A program made the position numbers and the translations under genes. Source: Myxococcus virescens (GTDB lineage: Bacteria > Myxococcota > Myxococcia > Myxococcales > Myxococcaceae). From it: a DNA stretch of 64,000 nucleotides. The notes beneath the pieces were generated by a model, which did not search any database, was not told the origin of the DNA, and worked only from the letters and a program-made list of their open reading frames with translations. Below are positions 50,614-61,247 of this stretch, piece by piece. The stretch covers positions 1 through 64,000 of the forward strand of contig NZ_FNAJ01000002.1 of the NCBI RefSeq assembly GCF_900101905.1, written 5' to 3'. How positions within the stretch are numbered: position 1 is the first letter of the stretch; each line of letters opens with the position of its first letter.

Positions 50614-51195
50614 GATGCCCTTTCGATAACCGATTTGACGGCCACTTTCACCCTGCTGAGACCTGGAGCGTTGAGTCCTCACGCTCCGCGTCATGCATCC
50701 CAGCGGGTCGCCCCCGACTCCTCGCGCATGCACCCGGTGTTGTATCTGCTTCCAATGCAATCTGGATGCAGAAGAATCTTCGTTGCCGCCGTGCTTGGGC
50801 GAACCGTGAGTTGAAGGTCCCGCCCCCGGTGCCTGGTGGCTGGCGTGTCTGGCGTCACCCGACGGCGGGGAGGGTGCGGGAAGCTGGAGCTCCGGAAGCC
50901 GCGCGGCATGTCACTGGGAAAGACCTCGGGGAGGGCGGGCTGGCCACAGGTGGCCCCTGCCTGCCCGGATGCGACTGTTGGCGGGATACCGCTGCCGCCG
51001 TGGATGCATCCGCCACGCAAGTGCGTTTCTGGAGGGAGGAGCCGAGGGCCGGCGACCGACGAGCGGTCATTTGCACCGGAGAACACTTGCCGCCGGACTG
51101 CTTGACTCGCTGCGTCCGGTGCCCAGACTGCGCCTCTTTCCTTCATCTGGGGTGTCCGGACGCCCTGGCCGCACGCTCGCCTTCGATTCGTCGTG
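50614..51195. other. Intergenic region between the Fur gene and a hybrid kinase
   Basis: 582 bases, divergent promoters expected. No frame on either strand has convincing coding bias. Around 50735-50775 the composition is lower in GC (TGTTGTATCTGCTTCCAATG), probably the Fur gene promoter. No repeat or hairpin of note. Confidence 0.4.
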
Positions 51196-53163
51196 ATGAC
51201 GCCCTCCCTCCTGCTCATCGAAGACGCCGGTGCCTCCCGGGAGCTCCAGGTGCTTGCCCTGGAAAGTCAGGGCTGGCGGGTCTGGGCTTCCGCGGACGTT
51301 CCGGGCGCGCTGACGCTGCTGCAGACGCAGTCGGTGCAGGTGGTGGTGGCGGCGGCCGGCCTGCTGATATCGGATGGGACGCACCTGGAGTCGCTGCGGA
51401 GCGCGCTGTCGCTGGCGGGCGCCCTGTTGCAAATCAGCGCCTTCCCCGCAGAGCGGGAGGCGCTGCGCCCGCTCGACCTGCCGGTGGAGCGCTACCTGAG
51501 CCGGCCCCTGTCGCTGGGGGCGCTGGTGGAAGGGGCGCGGCAGGCCTTCCCGCTGGAGGCGGCCGGGGGGCCGGAGGCACGGCGTCCGCGCGTGCTGGTG
51601 GCGGATGACGACCCGGTCTCCCGCAAGCTGGCGCAGCTGCACCTGGCGCCCTTCCGTTTCGACGTGGTGCTGGCGGCGGATGGCGCCACGGCGCTGGACC
51701 TGGCGCGGCGCCGCGGTCCGGACGTGGTGCTGGCGGACGTGCTGATGCCGGGCATGGACGGCTTCAAGCTGTGCCTGGGCTTCCGGCAGGACCCCAGGCT
51801 GGCCCGGGTGCCCGTCATCCTCACGCACACCATCGCGCCCGACGAGCTGGACTTGCGCATGGCCCACAACGTGGGGGCCAACGGCTTCGTGCGCAGGACG
51901 CAGGAGGGCGACGAACTGGTGGGCGCGCTGCTGCGTGAGCTGCGCGCCGGCGGGCCTGCCCACACGTCGCCCCCCGCGGACCTGAGCACCGAGGACCACC
52001 TGTACCGGATGGTGCGCCAGCTGGAGCGGCGGGTGGGGCTGCTGGAGCAGGCCGAGCGCACCGCCCGGGAGAGCGAGGCGCGCTACCGCCTGGTGGTGAG
52101 CGGCTCCTACGACGGCATCTGGGACTGGGACTTGCGCGGCCAGGCCTTCTACTGGAGTCCGCCGCTGCTGGACATGCTGGGGCTGGGGCCGGGGGACTTC
52201 GGCGGGACGTTCTCCGCCTTCCTGGAGCTGATTCACCCGGAGGACCGGCCGGACGTCATGGCCGCGCTGTCCGCGCACCTGGAGCGGGGCGCGCCCTATG
52301 ACGTGTCCCTGCGGCTGCGGCACGTCACCGGCACCTGGCGCTCGTGCGTGAGCCGTGGCCGCGCGCTGCGGGACGCGCAGGGCCGCCCGGTGCGGATGGC
52401 CGGCATCATTGGCGACGTGACGGAGCAGCTGCGCCTCTACCGTGAGACGCAGGAGGCGGTGCGCGCGCGCGATGACTTCCTCAGCGTCGCGGCCCACGAG
52501 CTGCGCACCCCGCTGGCGGCGTTGCGGCTGCGCGTGCAGGGCGCCCAGGGCGTGCTGCGCTCGGGCCTGAGCAGCGGGACGGAGCGGTTGGAGCGCGCGC
52601 TGGATGCGGCGGACCGGCAGGTGCAGCGCCTGTCGGACCTGGTGGAGTCGCTGCTGGACGTGTCGCAGCTCCAGGGCGGCGCGCCCCGGCTGCACCTGGA
52701 GGACGTGGACCTGGCGCTGGTGGTGCGCGAGGCGGTGTCCCGTTCGGAGGATGCGGCGGCGCGCGCGGGCTGTCTGCTGGTGCTCAGTCCGCTGGAGCCC
52801 ACGCCGGGACGGTGGGACGCGGCGCGCCTGTCCCAGGTGATGACGCACCTGTTGTCCAACGCGATGAAGTTCGGGCCGGGCAAGCCGGTGGAGGTGGCGC
52901 TGGAGTCCGGGCGGGACGTGGCGACGCTGATGGTGAAGGACCATGGCATCGGCATCGCGCCCGGGCGGCTGGAGAGCCTCTTCCGCCGCTTCGAGCGCGC
53001 CGTGCCGGTGCGGCACTACGGCGGGTTGGGCCTGGGCCTGTACCGGCTGCGCCGCATCGTGGAGGCGCATGGGGGCGGCGTGTCCGTGGACAGCACCCCC
53101 GGAGAGGGCGCCACGTTCCGCGTCCGTCTGCCGCGCGAGGGCCCTCCCGCGGTGAGGGACTGA
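51196..53163 (+). CDS. Hybrid histidine kinase with two N-terminal receiver domains, the first degenerate
   Basis: A 655-residue soluble kinase. Residues about 1-120 have a receiver outline (LLLIEDAGASRELQVLALES), but the phospho-acceptor region reads VVVAAAGLLISDG, without the aspartate. A second, intact receiver at about 130-250 has VLVADDDPVSRKLAQLHLAP and the acceptor in VVLADVLMPGMDGFK. A PAS domain follows (about 290-415; SGSYDGIWDWDLRGQAFYWS). The H-box VAAHELRTPLAALRLRVQGA has its histidine near residue 434; the lid is HYGGLGLGLYRLRRIVEAHGG. It is very close to the kinase at 46323. The GTG one codon upstream is a possible start. It precedes the che7-like cluster by 298 bases. Confidence 0.88.
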   Translation: MTPSLLLIEDAGASRELQVLALESQGWRVWASADVPGALTLLQTQSVQVVVAAAGLLISDGTHLESLRSALSLAGALLQISAFPAEREALRPLDLPVERYLSRPLSLGALVEGARQAFPLEAAGGPEARRPRVLVADDDPVSRKLAQLHLAPFRFDVVLAADGATALDLARRRGPDVVLADVLMPGMDGFKLCLGFRQDPRLARVPVILTHTIAPDELDLRMAHNVGANGFVRRTQEGDELVGALLRELRAGGPAHTSPPADLSTEDHLYRMVRQLERRVGLLEQAERTARESEARYRLVVSGSYDGIWDWDLRGQAFYWSPPLLDMLGLGPGDFGGTFSAFLELIHPEDRPDVMAALSAHLERGAPYDVSLRLRHVTGTWRSCVSRGRALRDAQGRPVRMAGIIGDVTEQLRLYRETQEAVRARDDFLSVAAHELRTPLAALRLRVQGAQGVLRSGLSSGTERLERALDAADRQVQRLSDLVESLLDVSQLQGGAPRLHLEDVDLALVVREAVSRSEDAAARAGCLLVLSPLEPTPGRWDAARLSQVMTHLLSNAMKFGPGKPVEVALESGRDVATLMVKDHGIGIAPGRLESLFRRFERAVPVRHYGGLGLGLYRLRRIVEAHGGGVSVDSTPGEGATFRVRLPREGPPAVRD

Positions 53164-53461
53164 CGGCGTCTCTGTCGCTGAGTGACAGGTCAGGCAGGCG
53201 ACAGCGTGGAAGGGGGGCCCCAGTCCGTCGCGCCCGGCCGTGCCCCGGGCCTCCAGGTGTCCCCCCTCACGCGAGGTGAGGGCGCCCAGGCCGGCGGCGT
53301 CCACACCGCAGGCGCGTTGGGACTGATACCGGCGGTCCCAGGTGGGGCACGGCGCTGCTGGGGACTGTCTGCCAGTGTGCGCTGTAACGGCCCCATGTCC
53401 GGCAATGTCTTTCAACTTCGCGGAATCGCTCTAGGTTCGGTGGCCGTTTCCAGGGGACGCC

Positions 53462-53839
53462 ATGGCCGATGTGCTCGTCGTTGATGACAGCAAAGTGATG
53501 CGCGACATGGTGGTCGCGTGCCTGCGGCCCTATCCGGGCCTCACCTTCACCCATGCTTCCAGTGGCTTGGAGGCCATCGAGCGGCTGTCGCTCCAGCCGT
53601 ATGACTTGCTGGTGCTGGACCTGAACATGCCGGACATCGGCGGCATCGAGGTGGTGGAGTTCGTGCGTGGGCAGGACCGCCTGCGCGAGCTGCCCATCAT
53701 CATCGTCACCACGCGTGGGGACGAGGCCTCGCGGACGCGGGCGTTGGCGGCGGGGGCCAGCCGTTTCATGACGAAGCCCTTCACGCCGGACGCCATCCTG
53801 TCGGAGGTGCGTGGGCTGCTGGAGGGGAGGCGCGCTTGA
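53462..53839 (+). CDS. cheY7: CheY-type response regulator of the che7-like cluster
   Basis: A 125-residue single receiver. VLVVDDSKVMRDMVVACLRP has the acidic pair; the phospho-acceptor is D53 in LLVLDLNMPDIGGIEVV; the Thr pair is in IIIVTTRGDEAS and the lysine in RFMTKPFTPD. It is the first gene of the chemosensory operon, and the TTG start of CheA overlaps its stop. As the only separate CheY here it should be the output of the pathway, acting on a target outside the cluster. The che7 name follows the conserved gene order with M. xanthus, from memory. Confidence 0.85.
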   Translation: MADVLVVDDSKVMRDMVVACLRPYPGLTFTHASSGLEAIERLSLQPYDLLVLDLNMPDIGGIEVVEFVRGQDRLRELPIIIVTTRGDEASRTRALAAGASRFMTKPFTPDAILSEVRGLLEGRRA

Positions 53840-55899
53840 GCGCGCCCGTGGACCTCGCGGACTTCCTTCCCGCCTATCTGGCGGAGGCGGAGGAGTTGCT
53901 GGGGATGGGGCACCGCCAGTTGCTGGCCATGGAGGCCAGCATCCGGCGGGGGCTGCCGCACCCGCGCGCCGTGCGCGAGCTCTTCCGCGCCGTGCACACC
54001 ATCAAGGGCTTGTCGGCCATGGTGGATGTGGAGCCCATCGTCGACATCGCCCATTGGATGGAGACGTGCCTGCGCCACGCCGACCGGGCGGGGGGGCGCG
54101 TGCCCGAGGCCAGTGTGGAGCCGCTGATGGAGGGGCTGCGCGAAATCGAGCAGCGCGTCCGCCAGCTCGCCGCGGGCAAGCAGGCCGCGCCGGTGCCCCC
54201 GGGCCTGCTGGCTCGGCTGGAGGCCCTGGATGCCGAAGGCGCTCCGGACGGGAGCGCCGCGAAGGCCGCGCCCGCCGCGCTGGCGCTGGAGGAGGCGGTG
54301 GCCTCCCGGCTCTCCGCGGCGGAGCGGGAGCAGCTCACCACGGGCGCCACGGATGGCCGCCGCGCGGTGCGGCTGGACTTCATCCCCGGCGCGGACCGCG
54401 CCGCCAACGGCATCACCATCAACAGCGTGCGCGAGCGCGTGGCCCCGCTGGGCGAGACGGTGAAGGTGCTGCCCCTGTCGGGGCCCGCCGCGGGCGGTGG
54501 GGCGCTCACCTTCGTGCTGCTGCTGCTCACCGAGGCCTCCGACGCCGCGCTGCTGGAGGCCGCGGGGGGCCCGCCCGCGTCGGTGCGCCCGCTGGCCGTC
54601 GTCGCCCCCCGGACACCCGCCCTGGCGCCCTTGCCCGATTCGGCACTGGCGGACGAGGAGCCCGAGGAGGCGCGGCGTGGTGGCGGCTCCCTGCGGGTGG
54701 ACGTGTCGCGCCTGGACGAGGCGCTGGAGCGGTTGGCGGCGCTCGTGGTCAACCGTTCGCGGCTGACCCGCGCGGTGGCGGCGCTGACGGCGGCCGGCGC
54801 ACCCACGCGCGAGCTGCAGGCCATCCTCCAGGAGAACGCACGCCAGCTTCGCGACATGCGCACGGCCATCCTCCGCCTGCGCATGGTGCGGGTGGGGGAT
54901 GTGCTGGAGCGGCTGCCGCTGCTGGTGCGCGGCCTGCGCCGCAGCACGGGCAAGTCGGTGCGGCTGGAGCTGGACGTGGGGGACGCGGAGCTGGACAAGG
55001 CCGTGGCGGACCGGCTGCTGCCCGCGCTGGTGCACCTGGTGCGCAACGCGGTGGACCATGCGCTGGAGTCGCCGGAAGCGCGCCGCGCCGCGGGCAAGCC
55101 GGAGGAAGGCGTGGTGCGCGTGGCCAGCCATGGCCGGGCGGGTGGGCTGCTGGACCTCACCGTGGCGGATGACGGGCGCGGCGTGGATGCGCGGGCGGTG
55201 GCCGCGCGCGCGGGCGTGCCCGTGCCTCCCACGCCGGACGCGCTGCTGGAGGTGCTCTGCCGGCCCGGCTTCTCCACCCGGGATGCCGCCAACGCGACCA
55301 GCGGGCGGGGCATGGGCATGGACATCGTCCAACGCATCATCGTGGACCAGCTGGGTGGCGAGCTGGGGATGGAGACGCGGCCCGGCGCCGGCACCACCTT
55401 CCGGCTCCGCGTGCCGCTCACGATTACGCTGCTGGACGCGCTCGTCTTCGAGTGCGCCGGGCTTCGCTACGCCGTGGCGGTGGGCTCCGTGGAGGAGCTC
55501 GTCGAGGTGGACGCCGCGCGGCTGGTATGGCCCGCCGGCGCGGGGGGCGTGGCCCTGCTGGAGCGCCGGGGGAGCTCGGTGCCGCTGATGGGGCTGGCCC
55601 GGCTGCTGGGGCGCGGGGAAGCGGACGGCCGCGGAGGTGCGGTGGCCAAGGCGCTGCTCGTGCGCCAGCGCGGTGAGCTGGTCGCGTTCGGTGTGGAGCG
55701 GCTGGTGGGACAGCAGGAAATCGTCCTGCGTCCGCTGGAGGACCCCTTGGTGCGCGTGCCCGGCGTGGTGGGCGCCACGGACCTGGGGGATGGGCGGCCC
55801 ACGCTGGTGCTGGACCTGGCCGCGCTCGGGCTGGCGCGAGGTGGCGGCGCGCCGCACCGACGCAGGGCTTCCGTCCGGGAAGAGGGGCGCCTCGCATGA
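53836..55899 (+). CDS. cheA7: CheA-type histidine kinase of the che7-like cluster
   Basis: A 687-residue chemotaxis kinase. HPt domain with phospho-histidine H54 in LFRAVHTIKGLSAMV. A long variable linker leads to the dimerisation and catalytic domains: LRVDVSRLDEALERLAALVV, HLVRNAVDHALESPEARRAA, ADDGRGVDARAVAARAG and GRGMGMDIVQRIIVDQLGGE. The C-terminal CheW-like domain is about residues 535-680. The start is TTG at 53836 in a TTGA overlap with cheY7; there is no ATG nearby, and the HPt begins within the first residues. The gene overlaps cheW7 by an ATGA. It receives signals from the MCP and phosphorylates CheY and CheB. Confidence 0.93.
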   Translation: MSAPVDLADFLPAYLAEAEELLGMGHRQLLAMEASIRRGLPHPRAVRELFRAVHTIKGLSAMVDVEPIVDIAHWMETCLRHADRAGGRVPEASVEPLMEGLREIEQRVRQLAAGKQAAPVPPGLLARLEALDAEGAPDGSAAKAAPAALALEEAVASRLSAAEREQLTTGATDGRRAVRLDFIPGADRAANGITINSVRERVAPLGETVKVLPLSGPAAGGGALTFVLLLLTEASDAALLEAAGGPPASVRPLAVVAPRTPALAPLPDSALADEEPEEARRGGGSLRVDVSRLDEALERLAALVVNRSRLTRAVAALTAAGAPTRELQAILQENARQLRDMRTAILRLRMVRVGDVLERLPLLVRGLRRSTGKSVRLELDVGDAELDKAVADRLLPALVHLVRNAVDHALESPEARRAAGKPEEGVVRVASHGRAGGLLDLTVADDGRGVDARAVAARAGVPVPPTPDALLEVLCRPGFSTRDAANATSGRGMGMDIVQRIIVDQLGGELGMETRPGAGTTFRLRVPLTITLLDALVFECAGLRYAVAVGSVEELVEVDAARLVWPAGAGGVALLERRGSSVPLMGLARLLGRGEADGRGGAVAKALLVRQRGELVAFGVERLVGQQEIVLRPLEDPLVRVPGVVGATDLGDGRPTLVLDLAALGLARGGGAPHRRRASVREEGRLA

Positions 55900-56342
55900 G
55901 CGTGCTGCATGTCGTGTTCAAGGTAGACGGAGCCGAGTACGTGCTGCCCGCGGCGGACGTGCTCCAGATGGAGTCCTTCACGGGGGCCACGCCCGTACCG
56001 GGCGCCGCGCCGCACGTCGCCGGGTTGGTGCAGGTGCGGGGACGCGTCATCCCGGTGGTGGATGCCCGCCTGCGCTTTGGCCTGCCGCCGGTGGAGCGCA
56101 CGCTCGACTCCCGGGTGGTGGTGGCGCAGCTCGGCAGCCGGGTCGTGGGGCTCGTGGTGGACAGCGCCCGCGAGGTGCTGAAGCTGGACCCCCAGCAGCT
56201 CAAGCCGCCCCCTCCGCTGGTCGTGGAGGGAGCGCGCGGTTTCGTGAAGGCCGTGGCCCAGGTGGGCCCGCGCCTGGTGATGCTCATCGATTTCCCTCGG
56301 GTCATCGGGGAGGAGACGTTGGATGGCGACGGACAGCGGTAA
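55896..56342 (+). CDS. cheW7: CheW-type coupling protein
   Basis: A 148-residue protein: two SH3-like beta subdomains with [40 protein letters not shown] and [20 protein letters not shown]. The arginine of the RGRVIPVVD motif is the one that contacts receptors. It bridges the MCP and CheA. The start overlaps the cheA7 stop (ATGA) and the end overlaps the MCP gene by 20 bases, so stoichiometry is kept by coupled translation. Confidence 0.93.
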   Translation: MSVLHVVFKVDGAEYVLPAADVLQMESFTGATPVPGAAPHVAGLVQVRGRVIPVVDARLRFGLPPVERTLDSRVVVAQLGSRVVGLVVDSAREVLKLDPQQLKPPPPLVVEGARGFVKAVAQVGPRLVMLIDFPRVIGEETLDGDGQR

Positions 56343-58875
56343 CGCAGGGGTGGCGCTGGAAGAGGCCCGTACCCTGGCCGAAGACGCGGCGCGCAGTGTC
56401 CAGGAGAGCGTGGGGTTGGTGCAGGCGGTGGAGGGGCTCGCGACGCGGCTGGCGGCCGGCGGCAACGAGCAGGCCGCGGCCTCCGAGCAGGTGCGCGCCG
56501 CCATCGAATCGGTGGCCGCGCACGTGGAGGAGACGGGCCAGTCCGTCCATGAGCTGGTGCGCTCGCAGCGCACGGTGAGCGACTCCGCGCGGGCCCAGGT
56601 GCAGGAGGCCGAGGCCACCGCGGGCACCCTCCAGGAGGTGAACGCCTCGGTGGCTGGCGTGCGCAAGGACGCCGCGCACCTGGCTGCCTCGGCGGACACC
56701 ACGGCGGGGGCGCTGGAGGAGGTGTCGCGCTCGGTGAAGGGCGTGAGCGCCAACGCGGAGGAGCTGGCCGCCTCCAGCGAGGAGCTGCTGGCCTCCATGA
56801 CGGAGATGAACGCCACCGTGGCGGACCTGGTGGCGCGCAACCAGGCCAGCGCCGCCGCCACCGAGCAGGTGGCCGCCACCGCCGAGGAGATGGCCAAGGG
56901 CATTGTCCGGCTGTCCACGGATTCGCAGGGGGTGGGCGAGCGCGTGGCGCAGGTGACGCAGGCGGTGACGGGAATGGTCCGCTCCCTGGCCGAGGCGTCC
57001 CGGGACGCCACGGCCATGGCCTCCAGCGTGGAGGACACGGCGGCCACGGTGGAGGAGCTGGCGCGCAGCGTGAAGGGCGTGGCGGAGAACGCCCGGACGC
57101 TGGAGACCCACTCCGCCAGCACCGCGTCCTCCGTGGAGGAGGTGGCCGCCAGCGTGGAGGAGGTGGCCGCCACGGCGGAGAAGAACGCGGCGACCGTGGA
57201 GGCCAACGCGGCCACCATCGAGCAGCTCGCCCGCTCCGCGCAGACGGTGGCGAAGGCCTCCGAGCAAATCAATTCCCTGGCGGCTGGCAGCGCCACGGCC
57301 TCCGCGCAACTGGAGGCGTCCACGCGGCGGGTGGCGCAGATGATGGAGGAGGCGCGCACCACCGCCGAGCGCGTGGGGAGCACCGCGCGGGAGGGTGGCG
57401 CCACGGTGGCGCGCTCCATCGCCGGCTTTGGCCGTATCCGCGAGTCCATTGTCGGGTCGGCCGGGGTGATGAAGGAGATGGGGCGGCGCGCCGAGGAGAT
57501 TGGCGACATCGTGCAGACCATCAACCTCATCGCGGACCGCACGAACCTCTTGTCCCTCAACGCCAGTATCGAGGCGGCGCGCGCCGGTGAGCACGGCCGG
57601 GGCTTCGCGGTGGTGGCGGAGGAGATTCGCGCGCTGGCGGACCGCGCGGCGGCGGCCAGCGCGGACGTGGCGAAAATCGTCCGGGGCCTGCAGACGACGG
57701 CGCGCGAGGCGGCCACCGCTTCGGGCGAAGGCGTGCGGGCGGCGGACGAGGGTGCGGCGCTGGCAGGGGATGCCGAGCGCGCGCTGGCCACCATCCTCAA
57801 GGGGGTGGAGGACCTGGGGAGCAACGTGCGCGAGGTGTCGCGCGCCTCCAGCGAGCAGGTGCAGGCCACGCAGGCGCTGGTCCAGGGCACCGCGAAGGTG
57901 AGCGAGCAGGGACGGGCCATCGCCATATCCGCGGCGGAGCAGGCGCAGGCCGCCCAGGCGCTGGCGCAGGGCGGCGCGGAGATGCGGCGCATGTCGCGGC
58001 AGACGATGCAGGCCACCTCCGAGCAGGCGCGCGCGCTGCGCGACGTGGTGCGCTCCAACGGTCAGCTCGCGGAGGCGACACAGAAGGTGTCGCGCGCCGT
58101 GCAGGAGCAGGCGGTGGCGGCGGCGGACCTGGCCAAGGGCACCTCCCAGATGCGTCAGCTCGTCCAGGGCGTGAGCGGGGTGGTGAGCACCCAGAGCCGT
58201 GACGTGGCGGGGGTGGGCACGTTGGTGCAGGAGGCGGCGGCGTCCACCCAGCGCACCCTGGTGGGGCTGGCCGAGCAGGCCACGGCCGCCCAGGAGGTGA
58301 CGCGGGCCATGGAGGAGACGCGCAAGCAGGTGGCCCAGTCCGCGCGCGGCATGACGGAGCAGGCCCGCGCCCTCAAGCAGAGTGAAACGGCCAGCCGCCA
58401 GGTGGCGAAGCTGGCCGCGTCGGTGACGCGGGCCGCGGAGGAGCAGTCGAAGGCGCTCAGCGGGCTGGTGCGGGAGGCGGACGAGGTGCGGCGCGTGGCG
58501 CGGCAGACGTCGCGCGCGCTGGACGAGCAGACGGAGGCGCTCGGTGCGCTCACGGCCTCCGCCAGCCGCCAGGCCACGGGCGTGGCCGTGGTGGCACGCG
58601 CCAGCGCGGAGGCGACGGCGGTGATGGAGGGCCTGGCCAAGAACGTGGAGGAGATTCGCCTCCGGGCGCGGGACATCACCACCGCCACCGCGCAGCAGGC
58701 GCGCGCGACGGCCACCACCGCCACGGAGGTGCAGGAGGTGGCGGGCCGGCTGGCCCACCTCACGCGGCTGCAGGGCGCGCAGTCGGAGAGCCTCGCCCGG
58801 CTGCGAGGCGCGCTGGGCGGCGCGAAGGACAACCCGGAGGTCGCGGCGGCCTCGCCGCGGGAGCAGCGGGCATGA
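56323..58875 (+). CDS. mcp7: Cytoplasmic methyl-accepting chemotaxis protein
   Basis: An 850-residue, almost entirely coiled-coil protein. There is no transmembrane segment or recognisable ligand-binding domain at all. The signalling hairpin tip is near residues 392-440 ([40 protein letters not shown]), flanked by long heptad repeats carrying many Glu/Gln methylation-type pairs. An N-terminal coil of about 390 residues and a C-terminal coil of about 400 residues are both far longer than usual. It must sense through protein contacts or the cell interior. It overlaps cheW7 by 20 bases and the HEAT gene by 4. In M. xanthus the corresponding Mcp7 is cytoplasmic. Confidence 0.9.
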   Translation: MATDSGNAGVALEEARTLAEDAARSVQESVGLVQAVEGLATRLAAGGNEQAAASEQVRAAIESVAAHVEETGQSVHELVRSQRTVSDSARAQVQEAEATAGTLQEVNASVAGVRKDAAHLAASADTTAGALEEVSRSVKGVSANAEELAASSEELLASMTEMNATVADLVARNQASAAATEQVAATAEEMAKGIVRLSTDSQGVGERVAQVTQAVTGMVRSLAEASRDATAMASSVEDTAATVEELARSVKGVAENARTLETHSASTASSVEEVAASVEEVAATAEKNAATVEANAATIEQLARSAQTVAKASEQINSLAAGSATASAQLEASTRRVAQMMEEARTTAERVGSTAREGGATVARSIAGFGRIRESIVGSAGVMKEMGRRAEEIGDIVQTINLIADRTNLLSLNASIEAARAGEHGRGFAVVAEEIRALADRAAAASADVAKIVRGLQTTAREAATASGEGVRAADEGAALAGDAERALATILKGVEDLGSNVREVSRASSEQVQATQALVQGTAKVSEQGRAIAISAAEQAQAAQALAQGGAEMRRMSRQTMQATSEQARALRDVVRSNGQLAEATQKVSRAVQEQAVAAADLAKGTSQMRQLVQGVSGVVSTQSRDVAGVGTLVQEAAASTQRTLVGLAEQATAAQEVTRAMEETRKQVAQSARGMTEQARALKQSETASRQVAKLAASVTRAAEEQSKALSGLVREADEVRRVARQTSRALDEQTEALGALTASASRQATGVAVVARASAEATAVMEGLAKNVEEIRLRARDITTATAQQARATATTATEVQEVAGRLAHLTRLQGAQSESLARLRGALGGAKDNPEVAAASPREQRA

Positions 58876-61238
58876 CGGCCGCATCCTCGACGTCGGTGCA
58901 CCCGCTGACGCTGTCGGCGGAGGACCGCTCCCAGGTGGATGAGGTGGAGCAGCTCGCCCAGCGCGGCGCCGCCAGCCTGGCGCTGCTGGTGGGCGGGCTG
59001 GATGCCCAGAGCTGGGCGGTGCGGCGCGCCGTGGTGGGCGCCCTGGCGAAGCTGGGGACGCCCGCGGTGGCGCCGCTGCGCGACGTGCTGCTCCACCGCC
59101 GCGACAGCGAGGCGCGACTGGCGGCCGCCGTGGAGGCGTTGGTGGCCTCCACCGGTGATGTCGAAGGCACGCTGGAGGCGCTGGGGGAGGACGCCAACCC
59201 CGCCATCGTCTGTGACGTCGCCCAGGTGCTGGGCCGGCGCCGCAGCCGGCGCTCGGTGCCGCTCTTGTCCCGGCTCACCGTGCACCCGGATGACAACGTG
59301 GCGGTGGCGGCCATCGAGGCGCTGGGCCGCGTGGGCGGCGGCGCGGCGGTGGACGCGCTGCTGGCGGCGCTGGGCAGCGGGAACTTCTTCCGCATCTTCC
59401 CCGCCATCGACGTGCTGGGCCGGTGTGGAGACCCCGTGGTGGTGCCCGCGCTGCTGGGCCTGTTGCCCGACCCCTTCTACACCCTGGAGGCGGCGCGGGC
59501 GCTGGGGCGCACCGGTCAGGAGGCCGCGGTGCCCTCGCTGGTGGGGCTGCTGCGCAAGGGCAATGACGCGTCGGTGCGCGCGGCGGCGGTGGCGCTGGTG
59601 GACATCCACGAGGCCCAGGTGCAGCGCTTCGGTGGCTCGCGCACCGTGCACACCGCGGTGCGGGGGCCGGAGTCGGCGGTGCTGGGACGGCGGCTGTCGC
59701 AGTGTGTCCCGAGCGCGGACACGACGGAGAAGACGGCCCTCGCACGCCTGCTGGGCTGGGTGGGTGGGCAGGACGCCGCATTCGGGCTGCTGAAGCTCCT
59801 GGACGGGCCGGACCCGTCGGTGGCGCGCGCGGCGGCCGGCGCGCTGTCGGAGCTGGGCGCGGACGCGGACACCCAGATTCTCCAGGCGCTGCGCGAGGGC
59901 GACAGCCTCCGGCGCCGCGTGCTGTTACCGCTGGTGGGCCGCAGGTCCGCGGCGGTGCCGGACGTCATGTCGTGCCTGGAGGACCGGGACGCGGCGGTGC
60001 GCGCCCTGGCGGCGGACACGTTGTCCCGCATTGGCAGCCCGGCCGCGGTGCCGGCCCTGTTCGAGCGGTTGGTGGACGAGGACCTGCGCGTGGTGCAGGC
60101 CGCGGTGGGGGCCATCCAGTCCCTGGGCAGCGACACCACGGAGAAGCTGGCGTTGCAGGCGGCCCGCTCCCCCGACGCGCGCCTGCGCCGCGCGGCGCTG
60201 CGCATCATCTCCTACTTCGGCTATTCCAAGGGACTGGAAGTGCTGCTCCAGGCCATGCGGGACCCGGATGAGCGCCTGCGCGACGCGGCCATCTACGGCC
60301 TGCCCTTCATCGAGGACCCGCGCGCGGTGGACGCGCTGCTGACGGCCGCCAGCCACGAGTCGGAGCGCACGCGCGCGGCGGCCATGCGCGCGCTGGGACA
60401 GACGGAGAAGGAGGCGCGCACCACCTCCGCGCTGCTGCGTGGCCTCAACGACCGCGACCCCTGGGTGCGCTACTACGCGTGCCAGGCGCTGGGGAAGCTG
60501 AACGAGGAAGCCGCCGCGGACGCCATCGTCGCGCTGGCGGACGACGCCGCGGGCCAGGTGCGCGTGGCGGTGGTGGACGCGCTGGCGCACATGCACACGG
60601 AGAGCGCGATGTCGGCGCTCCAGCGCGCGGCGGCCAGCGCGGACGCGGATGTGCGGCGCGCCGCCCTGCTAGGGCTGGGCGTGGGCCGGCGGCCGGACGC
60701 GCTGCCCGTGCTGCTGGAGGCGGCGAAGTCGGAGGACGCGGCCACGCGGCTCGTCGCGCTGTCCGCGGTGGCTGAATACGAGGCGCCGGAGACGCTGCCC
60801 GCGCTGCTGCATGCCGCGGGTGACGGCGACGACAGCGTGCGCAGCGCCGCGGTGGGCTTCATCGCCACGCGCCCCGGTGTCCCGGCCACGCAGGCCCTGG
60901 TGTCCCTGCTGGGGGACATGACGCTGCGCGAGCGGGTGGTGAGCGCCTTGGCGCTGCCCCTGGAGGGACGGCTGCCGGGACTGCTGGCCGCGCTGGAGGC
61001 GGCGGACGAAGTCACGGCGCCGCTGCTGGTGGCGGCACTGGCCCGGATGCGACGGGCGGACGCGCGCGCCGCGCTGATGCAGCTCCTGGTGTCCGCCAGT
61101 CCGGCGGGCCGTCGCGCCGCGGTGCCCGCGGTGGCGGCATTGGGGACGTTGGAGGCACGCGAGGCGCTGGAGCGCGCCTCCAATCAGGACGAGGACCCCG
61201 AGGTCCGGAGGGCCTGCCGGCTGGTGCTGAGCCGCTGA
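58872..61238 (+). CDS. cpc7: HEAT-repeat protein linked to the chemosensory system (Cpc7-like)
   Basis: A 788-residue alpha-solenoid of PBS-lyase-type HEAT repeats, roughly twenty units of the form AxxALGxxGxxxAVPxLxxLL, for example [40 protein letters not shown] and [20 protein letters not shown]. No catalytic motif. Such scaffolds bind partners, and the matching M. xanthus protein (Cpc7) works with the desaturase Des7 in the Che7 pathway. The start overlaps the MCP stop (ATGA). Alanine and valine dominate. It is a probable output or adaptor between the kinase complex and the membrane enzyme. Confidence 0.85.
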   Translation: MTAASSTSVHPLTLSAEDRSQVDEVEQLAQRGAASLALLVGGLDAQSWAVRRAVVGALAKLGTPAVAPLRDVLLHRRDSEARLAAAVEALVASTGDVEGTLEALGEDANPAIVCDVAQVLGRRRSRRSVPLLSRLTVHPDDNVAVAAIEALGRVGGGAAVDALLAALGSGNFFRIFPAIDVLGRCGDPVVVPALLGLLPDPFYTLEAARALGRTGQEAAVPSLVGLLRKGNDASVRAAAVALVDIHEAQVQRFGGSRTVHTAVRGPESAVLGRRLSQCVPSADTTEKTALARLLGWVGGQDAAFGLLKLLDGPDPSVARAAAGALSELGADADTQILQALREGDSLRRRVLLPLVGRRSAAVPDVMSCLEDRDAAVRALAADTLSRIGSPAAVPALFERLVDEDLRVVQAAVGAIQSLGSDTTEKLALQAARSPDARLRRAALRIISYFGYSKGLEVLLQAMRDPDERLRDAAIYGLPFIEDPRAVDALLTAASHESERTRAAAMRALGQTEKEARTTSALLRGLNDRDPWVRYYACQALGKLNEEAAADAIVALADDAAGQVRVAVVDALAHMHTESAMSALQRAAASADADVRRAALLGLGVGRRPDALPVLLEAAKSEDAATRLVALSAVAEYEAPETLPALLHAAGDGDDSVRSAAVGFIATRPGVPATQALVSLLGDMTLRERVVSALALPLEGRLPGLLAALEAADEVTAPLLVAALARMRRADARAALMQLLVSASPAGRRAAVPAVAALGTLEAREALERASNQDEDPEVRRACRLVLSR

Positions 61239-61247
61239 CGCCCCGCC

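Noticed and set aside
51067-53415. Long minus-strand open frame opposite the hybrid kinase
   Set aside because: His/Arg/Gln-rich shadow of a well-supported kinase with intact H-box and receivers.
55467-58058. A long open frame on the minus strand opposite cheW7 and mcp7
   Set aside because: In GC-rich coding DNA the antisense frames stay open by codon bias. The product is low-complexity Ser/Ala/Arg and the sense genes have clear motifs.
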